Shown: in pieces, positions 44,651 to 56,122 of the stretch
Position numbering within the stretch: position 1 is the stretch's first letter
How the letters are laid out: each line of letters opens with the position of its first letter
Assembly (NCBI GenBank): GCA_037355855.1
Contig: CM074766.1
Location: 124,001 to 188,000, forward strand
Source of the DNA: Pseudo-nitzschia pungens
Lineage: Eukaryota > Bacillariophyta > Bacillariophyceae > Bacillariales > Bacillariaceae
Direction of reading: 5' to 3'
Length of the DNA stretch: 64,000 bases
Made by a program: the position numbers and the translations under genes
Notes under the pieces: model-generated
Databases searched by the model: none
What the model was told of the DNA's origin: nothing
Seen by the model: the letters and a program-made list of their open reading frames with translations, nothing else

Positions 44651-45398
44651 ACTGGGGCCAGGGGTCATAATAAGAAGGGGTGTGCCATGACGTCTGTCCG
44701 TCGTCCGTGTTCGACGTACAAATACTAGTAAAAAAAAAATGGCACTCCATATTCCATGTGTGGTCCAATTTAGAAAAATTTCCCTCAACCTCAATTTTTT
44801 TTTTCCACTTTCACTGCATAATACTAACAAAAACTATTACACTTCAATCTATAACAACTCCATCAAAAATTGTAACAAAACAATATTTGAATATTGTATC
44901 TAGCCCAATTTTTTACAAGGATCATGAATATGTAACTGCTTTTCACTCTAGATGGATGGAAGATAAAGTAATTTATTTGGATGGATGGTCCAAATTTTGG
45001 TTCCAAGTGGAAGCTTTTAATTGAATAAAAATAAAACGGATGACAGACGGACGATCCGATTTTGTACTTTATATTCCAGGTGGAAGGCACAGATCACTGG
45101 TAGTTTGAATCAGCAATATCAGACAGCAGATGGATGTAAACTGAAAAAGGTACTTACTACTTGACTCTCAACTATGTACGTGAACTGCATATCAAATTTA
45201 AAAGTTGGAGAGTGATTGGAAGTGTACTTGGTAAGTTGCTTTATCAGGTACACTTTTACTAGTGATATGCAGTAAATTATGAGAAAAAAAAATTGACTGA
45301 GGGAAATTTTTCTATTTTGGACCACACATGGAATATGAATTGCCGATTTTTAGTGATCGTGGCGTACCCCTTCTTATATTATGACCCCTGACTGGGGC
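44651..45398. mobile_element. Nonautonomous hAT-like transposon (732 nt plus 8-bp target duplication)
   Basis: The direct repeat ACTGGGGC at 44651-44658 and 45391-45398 flanks an element whose ends are CAGGGGTCATAATA and its complement TATTATGACCCCTG. An 8-bp target duplication with terminal repeats beginning CAGGG is the hAT signature. Inverted-repeat arms extend about 110-150 nt (for example CCATGTGTGGTCCAATTTAG near 44755 against its complement near 45320). The AT-rich centre has no transposase frame. Confidence 0.8.
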
Positions 45399-45757
45399 AA
45401 CAATATTATTCTAAAAATTCTAGAAAGTAATAACCTTGCCGTAAGAGTACCATGTACTTGTAATACTAATACTTGTACCAACCAGTAGTATTGTTGTCGA
45501 ATCGATGCTAGTGCGAGCACAAGTGTATCGCACTGACTGATTCACTGCATCCGTCGTTGCACGGTTACCTTTCTGATATGCGGAGGTAACTTGCGAGTAG
45601 CCTTACGAGTACCTTATGAAGCGGTCCTCAATTTTGAGAATGAATGAATCAATCTCAAGCGATCTCGGCCGGTTCTCTTCTTTTTTTTCCAAACTGAGCT
45701 GCTGCCAAATGAAGAAACAGCTTGGTTCTCTCGATAATCCTTGGTCGTCGTTCCAAT

Positions 45758-46391
45758 GCATCCGAAAGATTTTGGAATGATATTTTTGATACCCTATTAT
45801 TTGTTTGTATGTTTCATTGAAGTTGTGGTCTCACATGAGCTTCTGGAAGCACAAACAGAATTCTCCAAAATTAATTAAGGCTATCAAGGCCCGGATGGAA
45901 GGCATGAAACGGCAGCTCTCTGTGGGATGCTTTCCAGGCAGTACACGTGTCGTTTTCGATCTCTAATAGTGCCTTTTGAACCGATTACTCGACATTAGCT
46001 TATTCGTCATTTTGTGCCCATTCTCACTTGTAATTAAAAAAAACAATGTGTTCCCATGAGTTGATGACACTGCGATGTAGTTGGGACTTCCATTCCTTTC
46101 GTGACACGGAGATCAACTCTAGACAATATATGTACGATGGAAAGGAATGATAATATTTATTGCAAGTGGATGAATGCAACTGCCAACGCCGCCTTCTGGA
46201 AACAGATTGCTTCTACGAAATTCTTTCATGTTACGAATCATCCGGTTCTACGAAATTCTTTCATTCTTTTCAAAAGTCCCAACTTTTTTTGGCAGTATGC
46301 TCGCCACTGTTTGTGCTTCCAGAAGCTCATGTGAGACCACAACTTCAATAAAACATACAAACAAATAATAGTTCCAAAATCTTTCGGATGC
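45758..46391. repeat. Inverted-repeat pair (about 85-100 bp arms, 448 bp spacer)
   Basis: The left arm 45758-45858 (GCATCCGAAAGATTTTGGAA ... GCTTCTGGAAGCACAAACAG) is complementary to the right arm 46307-46391. They are nearly identical apart from a 16-nt gap in the right arm. The spacer has no coding frame of note. It may be a foldback transposon; no target duplication is evident. Confidence 0.8.
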
Positions 46392-47081
46392 CCCTCCACA
46401 AACGTTCAATAGTGCCTTCCGTATTGAGAGCATCGGAATCGCTCTTTCGAGTAAACCTTCCTCGTACATGTAATTGGTACCCACTAAGTTACTTCGTATT
46501 GTGTTCCCAGAAGAACAATTATTGACGAAAAACCAAGTGACACCCAAAAGTTTCGGAAGCGACGGGGCTGGGTTGTTGAACCGATGCATGTGATGTTGAC
46601 ACTATATGTAATCTTTCCCTTCACCACTGGGCAAGCTAATAACAGGATTCCTTTTCCATCCTGGGGCTAGCCGAGAATGAATCTCCGTCTCTCCGCTCGG
46701 TGGATAGGTTTCGAGTCCTGGCTCTCGCAGCTAACGTCGCAGCGATGAAGGAACTGAATGTGGAGAAGAGTTTAGGAACTGTTGCGTTGTATTGAATTGA
46801 ATAGTTTTGTGTTGTGTTGTGTTGTAGTCAAGTGCTTTACTCGAGCGCCCTGGCTGTTTTCGAGCTGAGTGAACTGTACCCATGGATAGCTTGATTGAGT
46901 AGATCGAGTGCTATGAAATACTTTAGTTGAAGTGTCATGGATTCCAAATCAGATAAGTGATTATAGATTTACAAACATGTGTCAAATCAAAAATGAAAAA
47001 AGGCCGAATATCATTGATTGATGATATCATCAAACACAAAATTACTGAGTTGCTAGCTTGCTTGCAGATTCGCAAAACTCG
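46392..47081. other. Intergenic, no supported gene
   Basis: 3' flank of the TPR-like gene. A GTTGT/ATTGAATTGAAT-type repetitive stretch occurs at 46785-46830. A tRNA-like sequence near 46665-46735 was rejected. Confidence 0.5.
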
Positions 47082-48329
47082 CTACGCCGCATCGGCAGAA
47101 TAGCGTTGCAAGACCATCTCGGCTGTGTTTTGTACATATTCCTCGAGGTGGTACCTACGAGACGAGTCCTTGTTGCTCGTGTTCCCCGTCCAAGGAGCCT
47201 CCGAGTCCTCGTCCTCATCGCAATAGTCCCGATGCAGCAGGTCCAAGAGAGGTCCCACGGATTCGGGTCGGTGCGGGTTTTGCTGTTGCTGTTGCTGCTC
47301 GTCGATGAGCTTCTTGCGGTCGACTAGCAGCATGACGGATGTCAGGAGTTCCGAGAGTAGCTCCCGATGCTTGGTGGTTTCGTTTGCCGATCGATACAGC
47401 TGGCACAGATTGTTGCACACAATCATGTGGAACCGAATGCTGTCGGGATGGTGTGGGGAGGATCGGTTCTGGTTGTTGCGGCAAGAGCCTTCCCAGTCAT
47501 CTTCCTCGTTGTCCTCAGTGTCTTCCACACACCGCTCGCAGTGCCGTTGCGCCCAGGAGCGGGCTAGCTCATAGAGCTTTACCGCATTCGCCGCGAGTAG
47601 AAGCTTTTGCTTGTGCTGTTGCACCTGGTTTCGTGTTGTGAACATGGAAAGGCTCTTGAGATGATGAGCCAAGGCGAGGTTAAACGTGACAATGAGAAAT
47701 AGGGTGGATCCCATGTTGTGGCCCTCGAGGATGGATCGCGGGGTGATTCGGATAGGCCTTCGGTAAACAGAGCCCCAGTATCCAGGGTCTGAGTTTTCGT
47801 TCTTGTTCAAGTGCTCGGCTTCCGATGATCGCGGCGTCCAGAAGTGTTGGTTCTCTGGGCTGGGAGAGGATGCGACCGCGGGTGGGGAGGCCAATCTCCG
47901 CTTCTTGGTGGAGGATTCGCCGCACGGTGAGGAGGAGGAAGAAGCGGAAGACGTCTCGCTCTTGCTCCGCCGCTGGACGGAAATGGCTTCCGCGATGCGC
48001 TCCGAGTAGGTTATGCACCCGTCGAGGGTGCAGTTGTGGCAAAGACAAGAATCGCGGAGGTTCTCTGAGGTACAGAGTTCCGAGAATTTGAGGGCCTTGC
48101 CCAGAGACATAATGGCCCGATCGTACTCACCAATCTCGATGCAGAGAATGGCGCTGTTATTGAGCTCTTGAGCGTAAAAGTTCGCCTGTTCAAAGGTCGG
48201 GATGCGCTTGAGCTTGCTGACCTTGTTGGCCGAGGTCTTGCTGGGCTGGGCGTTGTCATGGGGAGAAGTAGCAGCCAGAGCAACAACGACTCCCTTTGCC
48301 ATGCGTCGTTGGCAAGTGATGGGACTCAT
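47082..48329 (-). CDS. TPR-like hypothetical protein (415 aa)
   Basis: Intact frame from ATG 48329 (MSPITCQRRMAKGVVVALAA) to 47082. Two helical repeat regions are visible: FYAQELNNSAILCIEIGEYD with RAIMSLGKALKFSE (around residues 50-85), and FLIVTFNLALAHHLKSLSMF, LLLAANAVKLYELARSW, MIVCNNLCQLYRSANETTKH in the second half. The spacing and small/large residue pattern are of tetratricopeptide type. A Ser-rich linker with KKRRLASPP (possible nuclear signal) separates them, and a Gln run lies near the C terminus. The C-terminal helix is SRRYHLEEYVQNTAEMVLQR. Proteins of this general form are numerous in diatoms from memory, without assigned function. Likely a protein-interaction scaffold; no catalytic motif. 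Confidence 0.65.
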   Translation of the reverse strand: MSPITCQRRMAKGVVVALAATSPHDNAQPSKTSANKVSKLKRIPTFEQANFYAQELNNSAILCIEIGEYDRAIMSLGKALKFSELCTSENLRDSCLCHNCTLDGCITYSERIAEAISVQRRSKSETSSASSSSSPCGESSTKKRRLASPPAVASSPSPENQHFWTPRSSEAEHLNKNENSDPGYWGSVYRRPIRITPRSILEGHNMGSTLFLIVTFNLALAHHLKSLSMFTTRNQVQQHKQKLLLAANAVKLYELARSWAQRHCERCVEDTEDNEEDDWEGSCRNNQNRSSPHHPDSIRFHMIVCNNLCQLYRSANETTKHRELLSELLTSVMLLVDRKKLIDEQQQQQQNPHRPESVGPLLDLLHRDYCDEDEDSEAPWTGNTSNKDSSRRYHLEEYVQNTAEMVLQRYSADAA

Positions 48330-49063
48330 CGTAGTAATAAGTAGCCGTGCTGGTTGGGATTGAGATAAACCGTGGAGAAAAGGATGAAGTATGGGTTTCC
48401 GGTGGCTGTTGGCGTTGGGTGTTGGTAATCTTTACGAGTACACGAACGAAAGGAATTCTCGCAGAATATTATTTTGAAACTGCAGGTAAATTAAATTGTG
48501 TTTTGTTTGCTTTATATGTTTATTTATATTGACAAGGCAGGTAAGATTAACGTTCGAAGTTCGTTTTGGAAACGCTAACTTACAGATACGGTAGTGGCCG
48601 TTCATTAGTAGAAGGTAAGGCCTTACGTATTCGCCGGGGAGAGTGGACAATCATGTGCGTTGCAGTTGAAAAAGTTCACCGACTTTGGGAGCGGGTGCGT
48701 TCTTTTATCTTGATGTTACATTATGTGAACAAATCGGCAGAAGAATGATAAAATGCTTCCGCTACCTTACACAGAGCATGACGCAGATCACCACTAAAGA
48801 TTAAAATGTCGGGCTATTGAAACTGAAGTGGAGCTATCCAAGTCAGAAAGGATGTGGCTTGTAAATAGTAATGAAATGTACGACAAGACATCGTAGAGAT
48901 GTAATTAAAGAAACCTGATAGATGTTCATTCCAATCAGTGCGATGGTTCCCACACTGTATCAGGAACATGTGATGTTTCCTTAATTAAACGGGTTCAAAC
49001 GTGCGAAGTAGTCTTTGTCTGTGTCAGCGTGTCAGGAACTCGATTCGACACTTATGAAAATCA

Positions 49064-49158
49064 TACTACAAAGTTCTTATCAGCTGTCCCCGGGTTCTAC
49101 GTCCCCGACCACTAATTTCTACTAAAATCCGGGGACAGGTGATAGGAATTCTGTAGTA
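49064..49158 (+). mobile_element. 95-bp MITE, copy 2
   Basis: Same 95-nt length and ends (TACTACAAAGTTCTTATCAG ... GGAATTCTGTAGTA) as copy 1, same loop orientation, with a few substitutions. Confidence 0.85.
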
Positions 49159-50011
49159 AGGTTATCTAGTACTTAGAGATCTTTTTCTGAAAATAAAAAT
49201 GACTGGAATCAATTATGACTCACAATCAAAAAAACGAATTTTGGAGCGCCACGTACGGATACCGACGCAAACGCCAGAGGCATTGGCTTCTCATCCATCA
49301 TCACAAGGATGTGGCATAGATTTGCCAGCGGGTCTGGTTTCCTTCGCTCTGACAACAGCTGTTCGGCGTCACAACATATTCGTTCAAAGACACAATAAAT
49401 TCCAATTCAATTGATATTTTGTTGATTGGTTAACAAGAACCGATAAATGTATTTCATCGATACGTAGTACATCATAAGTATGGTTCCCACACACCTGATT
49501 GATTGGTAAAAAATCCTGCTACTAGACATCCCTTCATCTCATTTTAGAACCTAAGATTTACCCGAGAACTTTTTAATATCTGCAATCGGTTGTAAGGCCT
49601 TACCGTATGATTGATCTCCACCATACCAGGTTACTGGATCGATTAATTAATATCTACTTGTATTACGTAGTAAGGCCTAATTCGTTCCCACTGTAAGGTG
49701 TACCGGTACCATCTTAGGGCAAGGCAAGTGCGAAAGGCAATGTAGGATCGTATGATCCGTACCATTGACCCAAGCCTACCATTGTCCAGTGCCGTAGTGA
49801 ACAGAGAACATTCGTACTTCGTACAACATAATCATTTGAATCTCATTTTTTTTTATTTTCATTGAACCAATTTTTGGAATTTGTGACCAAAGGGCTGAAA
49901 GGGAGGTCAAATTTTGATCGATTGCTATTAGGTACGAGTAATTCTAAACCTTAAGATCTTACCGTAAGGTTTTACGTACACTTTATAAATAAGATTTACT
50001 GTACTTCGTAA

Positions 50012-50087
50012 GTTACAACTTTTGGTGAGGAGGTTTCCATTGCCGGGGAGAGATATTTGGTCTCATTGTAACGGAACAATCTGTCAC
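50012..50087 (+). repeat. Dispersed repeat, copy B
   Basis: See 43984-44060; shared blocks GAGGAGGTTTCC and AACAATCTGTCACT in the same order. Confidence 0.7.
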
Positions 50088-50485
50088 TTTTTTTGGTTCA
50101 TCACAATTTCATCGAGTACACGTATGTGACGCGAAGCGAGCAAACGAGACGGACAAAGTACTAGTATTCCATAAGATGAGACTTCGTCGGGGCAATCCCT
50201 CTGTATTGGAATGGTTGGCTATTCATAGCCTTGTTTTAAACCTCGATCACATACGGTAGTCTAATTTCCGTATCCGAACAGAAGCATCTAGAGAGTACGT
50301 GGAGGAACTGCAGTAAGTTCGTTTCTGTTCCCGGTTCTCATTCAGAAACAGTATGCGTCCCACCATAGCAATACGAACGCATTATTTTCACCCATAAGAG
50401 TTCGGAAGATCCAAACAGATCCAAATAATTGCTTCTGCTTCTGACGTCAATCAAATACGTACTACATAATTTAGAATCCCATTGT

Positions 50486-50622
50486 TTAATGTTACTATGA
50501 GAAAAGAGGATGATCCAGGGACTTTTGAGTTCTGTTTTGATAAAATATTTAATGTTACTATGAGAAAAGAGGATGAAAAGAGGATGATCCAGGGACTTTT
50601 GAGTTCTGTTTTGATAAAATGA
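50486..50622. repeat. Tandem duplication of about 63-74 bp
   Basis: Two copies starting TTTAATGTTACTATGAGAAA and ending TTCTGTTTTGATAAAAT. The second has an extra AAAAGAGGATG unit. Confidence 0.9.
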
Positions 50623-51641
50623 AAAATGACAACAATCCTGTGGAAATCGAACGATGTTTATTTTCGCGCTACCAATGTTCGACTCCGCAGTACGAATGAA
50701 TCTGAAAACAGGACTAAAGTAACATGCTATTGGTACTCGGATCTACCAACAAAACCCAAATCCTAGTACACGTCCAGTCGGGGTCCGTGATTAACATCTC
50801 ACGTTGCGAGAGCTGTCGGAATTGCCAAACATCGATGCCGTCTCACTCTTGCTACTATTCTACTCGATGTACGGTAAGATTTTACCGTATGTGGCCGAAA
50901 TGTCCACGAAGTCGTGGAGCTTGCAATAACAGTTCTGTCCAGATTCGATGCCTCGGAATTCTGTCTGCGACTAGTGCCAAACGTGTTTTGTTTAGTGCTC
51001 CTCCTTTTCTCAATCAAAACTATGCCGCGATGAGATTTTTCGTGTTTCGAATCAAATTTAGTAACTTACCGGTACCGTAAGATTTACCGTAGACAGATCC
51101 AAATCCAATTTCGAAAAAACGACGAGAGTCTGGTCGTGAAATATGTGGTGCTGCCCTCAAGCATCTCGGACAATGGTGTTGTTCCAGTGGCAACCAGGAA
51201 AGTTCGCTAATTTTTTTTGGCAGACTTCAAAAGTGATTCCCTTTTTCTATCTTGAAAGTAGGAGGCTTATCCAACAATTTATCGTACTTTGTTAGGTTCA
51301 ACTTCTCTATATTTAAATTGTGCCGCTGTTATGCAATCGCAACTCTTCTCCAATGAACTAACAAAGCGCTTTTGCAGAGGCGATAGAAAATATCTTCCGA
51401 AGCAGTTTAATTGATTCCAGACATATTAGCATATCATGGTTGGAAATCACGAATAAGGCATGACCTGTTGTAAGTCTCCAAGTTATACTCCCAAAAGAAC
51501 CGGGGTGCATTGTTTCATATGCTCGAATTTAGGAGTTCCACTTCATTTGTAATTTACAAGTACCTTATGTAGCTAATATTAGTGTACGATGGAAGACGTC
51601 CTTCCAATGGAACAGCGTTCAAATCAAAATACCTATCGCCC

Positions 51642-51736
51642 TACTACAAAATTCCTATCAGCTGTCCCCCGGTTCTACGTCCCAGACTACTAATTTCTAC
51701 TGAAACCGAGGGACAGCTGATAGGAATTTTGTAGTA
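51642..51736 (+). mobile_element. 95-bp MITE, copy 3
   Basis: TACTACAAAATTCCTATCAG to AGGAATTTTGTAGTA, 95 nt, loop in the same orientation as copy 1. Confidence 0.85.
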
Positions 51737-51793
51737 ATGCCTTGTCACGATGTTTTTCTTCGTCGTCAGAATAAACTCTCAAAATAAGAATGA

Positions 51794-51888
51794 TACTACA
51801 AAATTCTTATTAGCTGTCCCCGGGTTCTACGTCCCCGACTACTAATTTCTACTGAAACCCGGGGACAGCTGATAAGAATTCTGTAGTA
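51794..51888 (+). mobile_element. 95-bp MITE, copy 4
   Basis: Only 57 nt from copy 3. TACTACAAAATTCTTATTAG to GAATTCTGTAGTA, 95 nt, same orientation. Confidence 0.85.
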
Positions 51889-52490
51889 ATAGTAAGGTAC
51901 GAAGTATTCAAACAGATGATTATTATTTGATAGTTGTGATTTTTTAATTAACAAACTTGCTTACGTTTCAATGCATTCACGGTAACAATTTTATCGAGCT
52001 GTATGAAAAAGTCAAGAAAGAATCACATTGATCGTAAAGATAATTTGATTATCCATGCATATTCTTCTGGTCTTGTTTTAAGTAGTTGCAAAAACGGGAA
52101 TGAAAGATTCACTCGCATTATTTAATATTTCATCAATTATATCTGGATTCACATAGATCCACGATTAGAAATACGAACTGATGAGATGGATTTCTTGTGG
52201 ATACCAGTAAAAATAGTATGCAAAGTATCGATTGATAATTACCACGTTAGAAGCACAAGAAACAAAACGGAATATACATAATGTGACGACATTGAATGCC
52301 GTTATGATAACTTTCGTGGATCGCTTGTGATATGGGATGAGGAATCCTTCTTGGGGATCCAAAATCAATCCGACACGAGACTCTTTACCAAAACCGTCAC
52401 AATTTTCCTCACGTACACTGACAAATTGATCGTTGCATTCCGAACACAAAAATTGGCAGCCGTGGTAAATCCCTCGAGAAAATCAAGACC

Positions 52491-52561
52491 ATGTCGCTCC
52501 GTGATTTCATGCAAGGTTTGGTGTGCGATTGTGCCGCCGCGCAACGCAACGATGGCAATGC

Positions 52562-52593
<32 letters not shown>

Positions 52594-53123
52594 CTAGCAC
52601 TAGCACTAGCACTAGCACTAGCAGTGCGGTAACCAACGTCCACATCACCATCGTCAGCGACAACTCTTCCTCGACTCTTTGTCCTTCGCTTTCCAGTCCT
52701 TCGTTGTCCCAACAAACTACTTCAATCCGGTCAACTCCGGCGGCGTATCATCCCGGGATCATCGACGATTTCACATTCACGGTATCCGTTCCTTCTCTCG
52801 ATCGTTCCGGCGATTCTTCGCACGAACCCAGGCACCTGTTTGATCTGGCCCGAGATACGTGCGATAGCGAGGTCGACGACGAAGACGAGGGCTGGGCGGT
52901 CTCTCCGGCCGGGCCGAACGCTGCGCTGATTTCCCAGGGGACGCCGCAGAGCGGGGGAAACGCTCTCTCTATCCGGGGTCGCAAGGGTCAAAACTCCGAA
53001 GGACCCTGCGGAGGAGGGCCACCAAAAACCTTACTCCTTTACCCGGGACGGAAACATGCCTACCTCCCCTGCTGCTTGAGTGATCACTCAATGCACTACC
53101 GATCCCGTTCCTTGTTAGAATAA
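52491..53123 (+). CDS. Hypothetical Ser/Thr-rich protein (210 aa)
   Basis: Frame from ATG 52491 (AAGACCATGTCGCTC context) to 53123: MSLRDFMQGLVCDCAAAQRN, an Asn-Ser then Thr-Ser dipeptide repeat, a moderately ordered middle (AVTNVHITIVSDNSSS, IIDDFTFTVSVPSLDRS), an acidic stretch (DSEVDDEDEGWAV) and a Gly/Pro-rich end. No domain, signal peptide or membrane segment. The GC content and codon-like texture rise sharply compared with flanking DNA, the main reason to accept it. The C terminus may be wrong if an intron is present. Confidence 0.45.
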
Positions 53124-53980
53124 TAATTGTACCACTAAAACTATGACACTGCAAATGCCACTAAGCAAAACTCAATTTGCTTCCCTCCACGTGTAGAAGT
53201 TTTGAACGAATTTGGTCCAAGTTATTGTTGCTGCTGTATCCAATCCATCCAGTCCGTCGCATCTCATTTTCCCTGGGGGATCACAGCATACACCATCGTC
53301 CCGATGAGAGAGTGTCGTTCATCGCTCTGGACTGCTACTAGTACATCGGATTGGATTGGATCCCATAACTTGTTCTATGCGTCCTCGTGTTCCCTTCCGA
53401 GTAATCCAGAGTTGGAGCAGGCACCGAAACAGCCAGATCGATTGTGATGGGACATGATGTGATGACATGAGGAAAATCATAGTACCCCTTCTCCTGTTAC
53501 TCCCTTGTAGAACGTCCTTGAAGGCGGTGGCGAGCACTCGTCTGATTTGGCGTTCCCACCCATCGAAGGCGTGATCGTCGGTGGAGTCGGGTTCTGGGCT
53601 ACTAGTAGTGATTCTAGATTATGTCCAAGTTACATGATACTAGTAGCCCACCACCAGACCCCACCAAAAATTTCTGTTAAGAGGGTCTTAAAAGCAGAGA
53701 TGGAGCAAGGTGTGAGATCAGTGCTGTCTCAGACTGCATGGGTGTGATGAAGGCTGTGTCAGTCCATATTATGTTCAATAGCAATAAGTACTACAAGAAG
53801 GAGATGCATATTGAGACTCCAAGTGGGAAGGGTTGTTAGCTAGAATTCCACCATCGTTTATGAATTACGAAGTAATCACGAATGAACACCAGTCCAAAGT
53901 GTTCGAATGAATCAATCACGAATAACCTTACGTAATCTTACTTGGGGGGAACTCTGAGGTTCGAAACATATTTGTTCAAC

Positions 53981-54304
53981 TTACTACGGATCGCATAACA
54001 ATTGAAATAATAAAAGTTTTTTTACCGGACGTGTACCAAAAAAAAAGAACCAATAAAGAGATCACTGAAGACCCTCAGACCGTCATCATTTCCATCTATT
54101 GACAGACTCAGAGGGGGTCTGAGGGTTTTCAGTGATCTCTTTATTGGTTCTTTTTTTTGGTACACGTGCGGTAAAAAAACTTTTATTTCAATTGTTACTA
54201 CAGAATTCCTATCAGCTGTCCCCGGGTTTCAGTAGAAATTAGTAGTCGGGGACGCAGAACCCGGGGACAGCTGATAAGAACTTTGTAGTAGGCGATCCGT
54301 AGTC
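53981..54304. mobile_element. Second foldback/MITE-like element, interrupted by MITE copy 5
   Basis: The left arm from 53981 (ACTACGGATCGCATAACAAT, then AATAAAAGTTTTTTTACCGG, AAAGAACCAATAAAGAGATC, ACTGA, CCCTCAGACC) is complementary to a right arm running from 54117 to 54304 (GGTCTGAGGG ... TTTCAATTGTTA, then GGCGATCCGTAGT). The 95-nt MITE sits inside the right arm. Removing it and one TA restores the arm except for a single T/G difference. The native element would be about 229 nt, almost entirely hairpin, non-coding. Confidence 0.8.
54196..54290 (-). mobile_element. 95-bp MITE, copy 5 (reverse orientation, nested)
   Basis: TACTACAGAATTCCTATCAG to AGAACTTTGTAGTA, 95 nt, with the loop reversed relative to the other four copies. 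The TA at each edge reads as a target duplication within the host foldback element. Confidence 0.85.
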
Positions 54305-55705
54305 TTACCATACGGGTAACTTGATCTTAACTTACCTGGTACTGTGCGAGTATGAGTACGAAGTTACAAGGACCGTACGGTAACCTTAATCTTACGTACC
54401 GTACGAGTAAGACTTCGTATCTCAAAATCTCAACAATCGAAGTATTTTTTCCTTCCTTTCGTTAGCCTTTACCGGTAGGGGGAGATTGAAATAACGGGTC
54501 CATCGGCTTGCCTCGTTATTAGGCCGCGTTGACCGCGCCAACTTGATTCAAAAATGAGACATAGGAAGGACAGGCTAATAAATCCCGATAGTACGTTACT
54601 GTATTTAGGGGAGAACCGGGTAGGTGTGTCCATGGTACGGACTATTAGAATACGGTAACTTTACCTTTGCAGCCTGGTAAGTACGTTTTTTGAATACCAG
54701 TACGATGATTTGTACAAGTATGTGCATGTACGAGTACGACTAACCTTACCGGTTACTTCTACAACTTACAAACAAGCCCCGTGACGATTTATGATCCAAC
54801 ATCATCCTCATCGATCCAACATGAGGTCTTAAACCTTACCGCGTTCTAAATAATTTCTCGTAGTTGAATTCTGTCCCAACTAAACTTAACGTACCAGGTA
54901 ACATTACCTGGTACCGTAATTACCGTACACGCAACAAGTGAAACCTTGTGATCTTGTTTTGTCGTACCGGTACACGTACCGGTACTGTAAGGTTTAACTT
55001 ACTTGTAATTCCGGTATTCAATACAAGGAAGTTAACTAACTTACCCGGTAAGTCTTCCTTCTTGTAATTACGTAAGTTATCACGTATCCAGAATTTGTCG
55101 TCTCACATCTCACACAATCCAATGTTGTCACCAACATAACGAGTGCACATGAGTTCGGAGTAAAGTCATTGTGTGTGTCACTTCAAGTACGGTACGAATT
55201 AGATTACGAATACGAATTCCAATACCAAGACGAATACGAATAAGAACTTGATTCTTGATCGTGTGACCACTACCGCGATCTATACGATCTATTCTCATAA
55301 CAGTTAGTCTGTGTTCCTTGGAGGACAACATATGTGCGATAGTCCTGGAAAGAAAAGTGCTAAATCGAAATCGAAATCGAGTTGAATTCTAAATCATCAC
55401 AATCACGATTGCATTCCATTATATGTTATATGTAGGCCAAACGAGTACTAATACACGCAAGTCTTGTATGTATTGGTAACGTGTATTGGCACTTGCACAC
55501 CTATTGGTAATCGAAATCAAAATCGAAATCGAACGCGGCATTCGAGTCTCGGTGGAATGAAGTTGAAAATTCAGAGTTCCATTGGCATAGGATTGAAATC
55601 GCGGTGGTATTGAGGTCGAATCGAGTCCCATTGAACTGGATTGAGTAAGGCAGGGAGAAGAAACGAAATCAAATCCATTCGAATTCAAACTCGAATTCAA
55701 ATTGA

Positions 55706-55740
55706 TTGAATTGAATTGAATTGAATTGAATTGAATTGAA
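55706..55740. repeat. (TTGAA)n microsatellite
   Basis: Seven tandem pentanucleotides. Confidence 0.95.
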
Positions 55741-56030
55741 TGGAACAATCGGCATTTGGACAACGGCCGTCCGAATCGAATTGCACTCAACCCAACCGAA
55801 CATATCTGAGATCTGATCTTGTCTTGTCTTGTTTTATCCCATCTGATTTGCGATTGCGACCGCACCGCACTATTGGCTTGCTAGATTGCATTGCATTGCA
55901 CTGGTTTGGATTGGGTTGAATTGGATTGAATTGAATTGATTTGAATTGGGTTGATTTGACTCTGCGTGGGGCGTTCGGGAGGAGATACCGCAGTCAGTCC
56001 AAACTCGCAACCAACACCGGGCCAACGCAA

Positions 56031-56059
56031 CAAAACAAAACAAAACAAAACAAAACAAA
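56031..56059. repeat. (CAAAA)n microsatellite
   Basis: About six tandem pentanucleotides in the probable 5' untranslated region of the EXO1-like gene. Confidence 0.9.
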
Positions 56060-56122
56060 GCAAGCAAGAAAAGTGACTGCAACAAAGCAAGCAAGACATC
56101 AAGCAACCAAGCAAACACAAAA

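Larger units (their letters stand above)
48330..52490. other. Repeat-rich intergenic region
   Basis: No gene supported. Contains three 95-bp MITE copies (49064, 51642, 51794), the dispersed repeat at 50012 and a tandem duplication at 50486-50622, with abundant CTTACCGTA-type words (49590-49700, 49940-50000). Confidence 0.55.
53124..56122. other. Repeat-rich intergenic region upstream of the EXO1-like gene
   Basis: Contains the nested foldback/MITE at 53981-54304, very dense GTACGG/CTTACC words (54290-55080), and the TTGAA and CAAAA pentanucleotide repeats just upstream of the nuclease gene. No gene supported. Confidence 0.55.

Noticed and set aside
46665..46735. tRNA-like sequence with a B-box-like GGTTTCGAGTCC
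   Set aside because: No matching acceptor stem or convincing D arm could be drawn.
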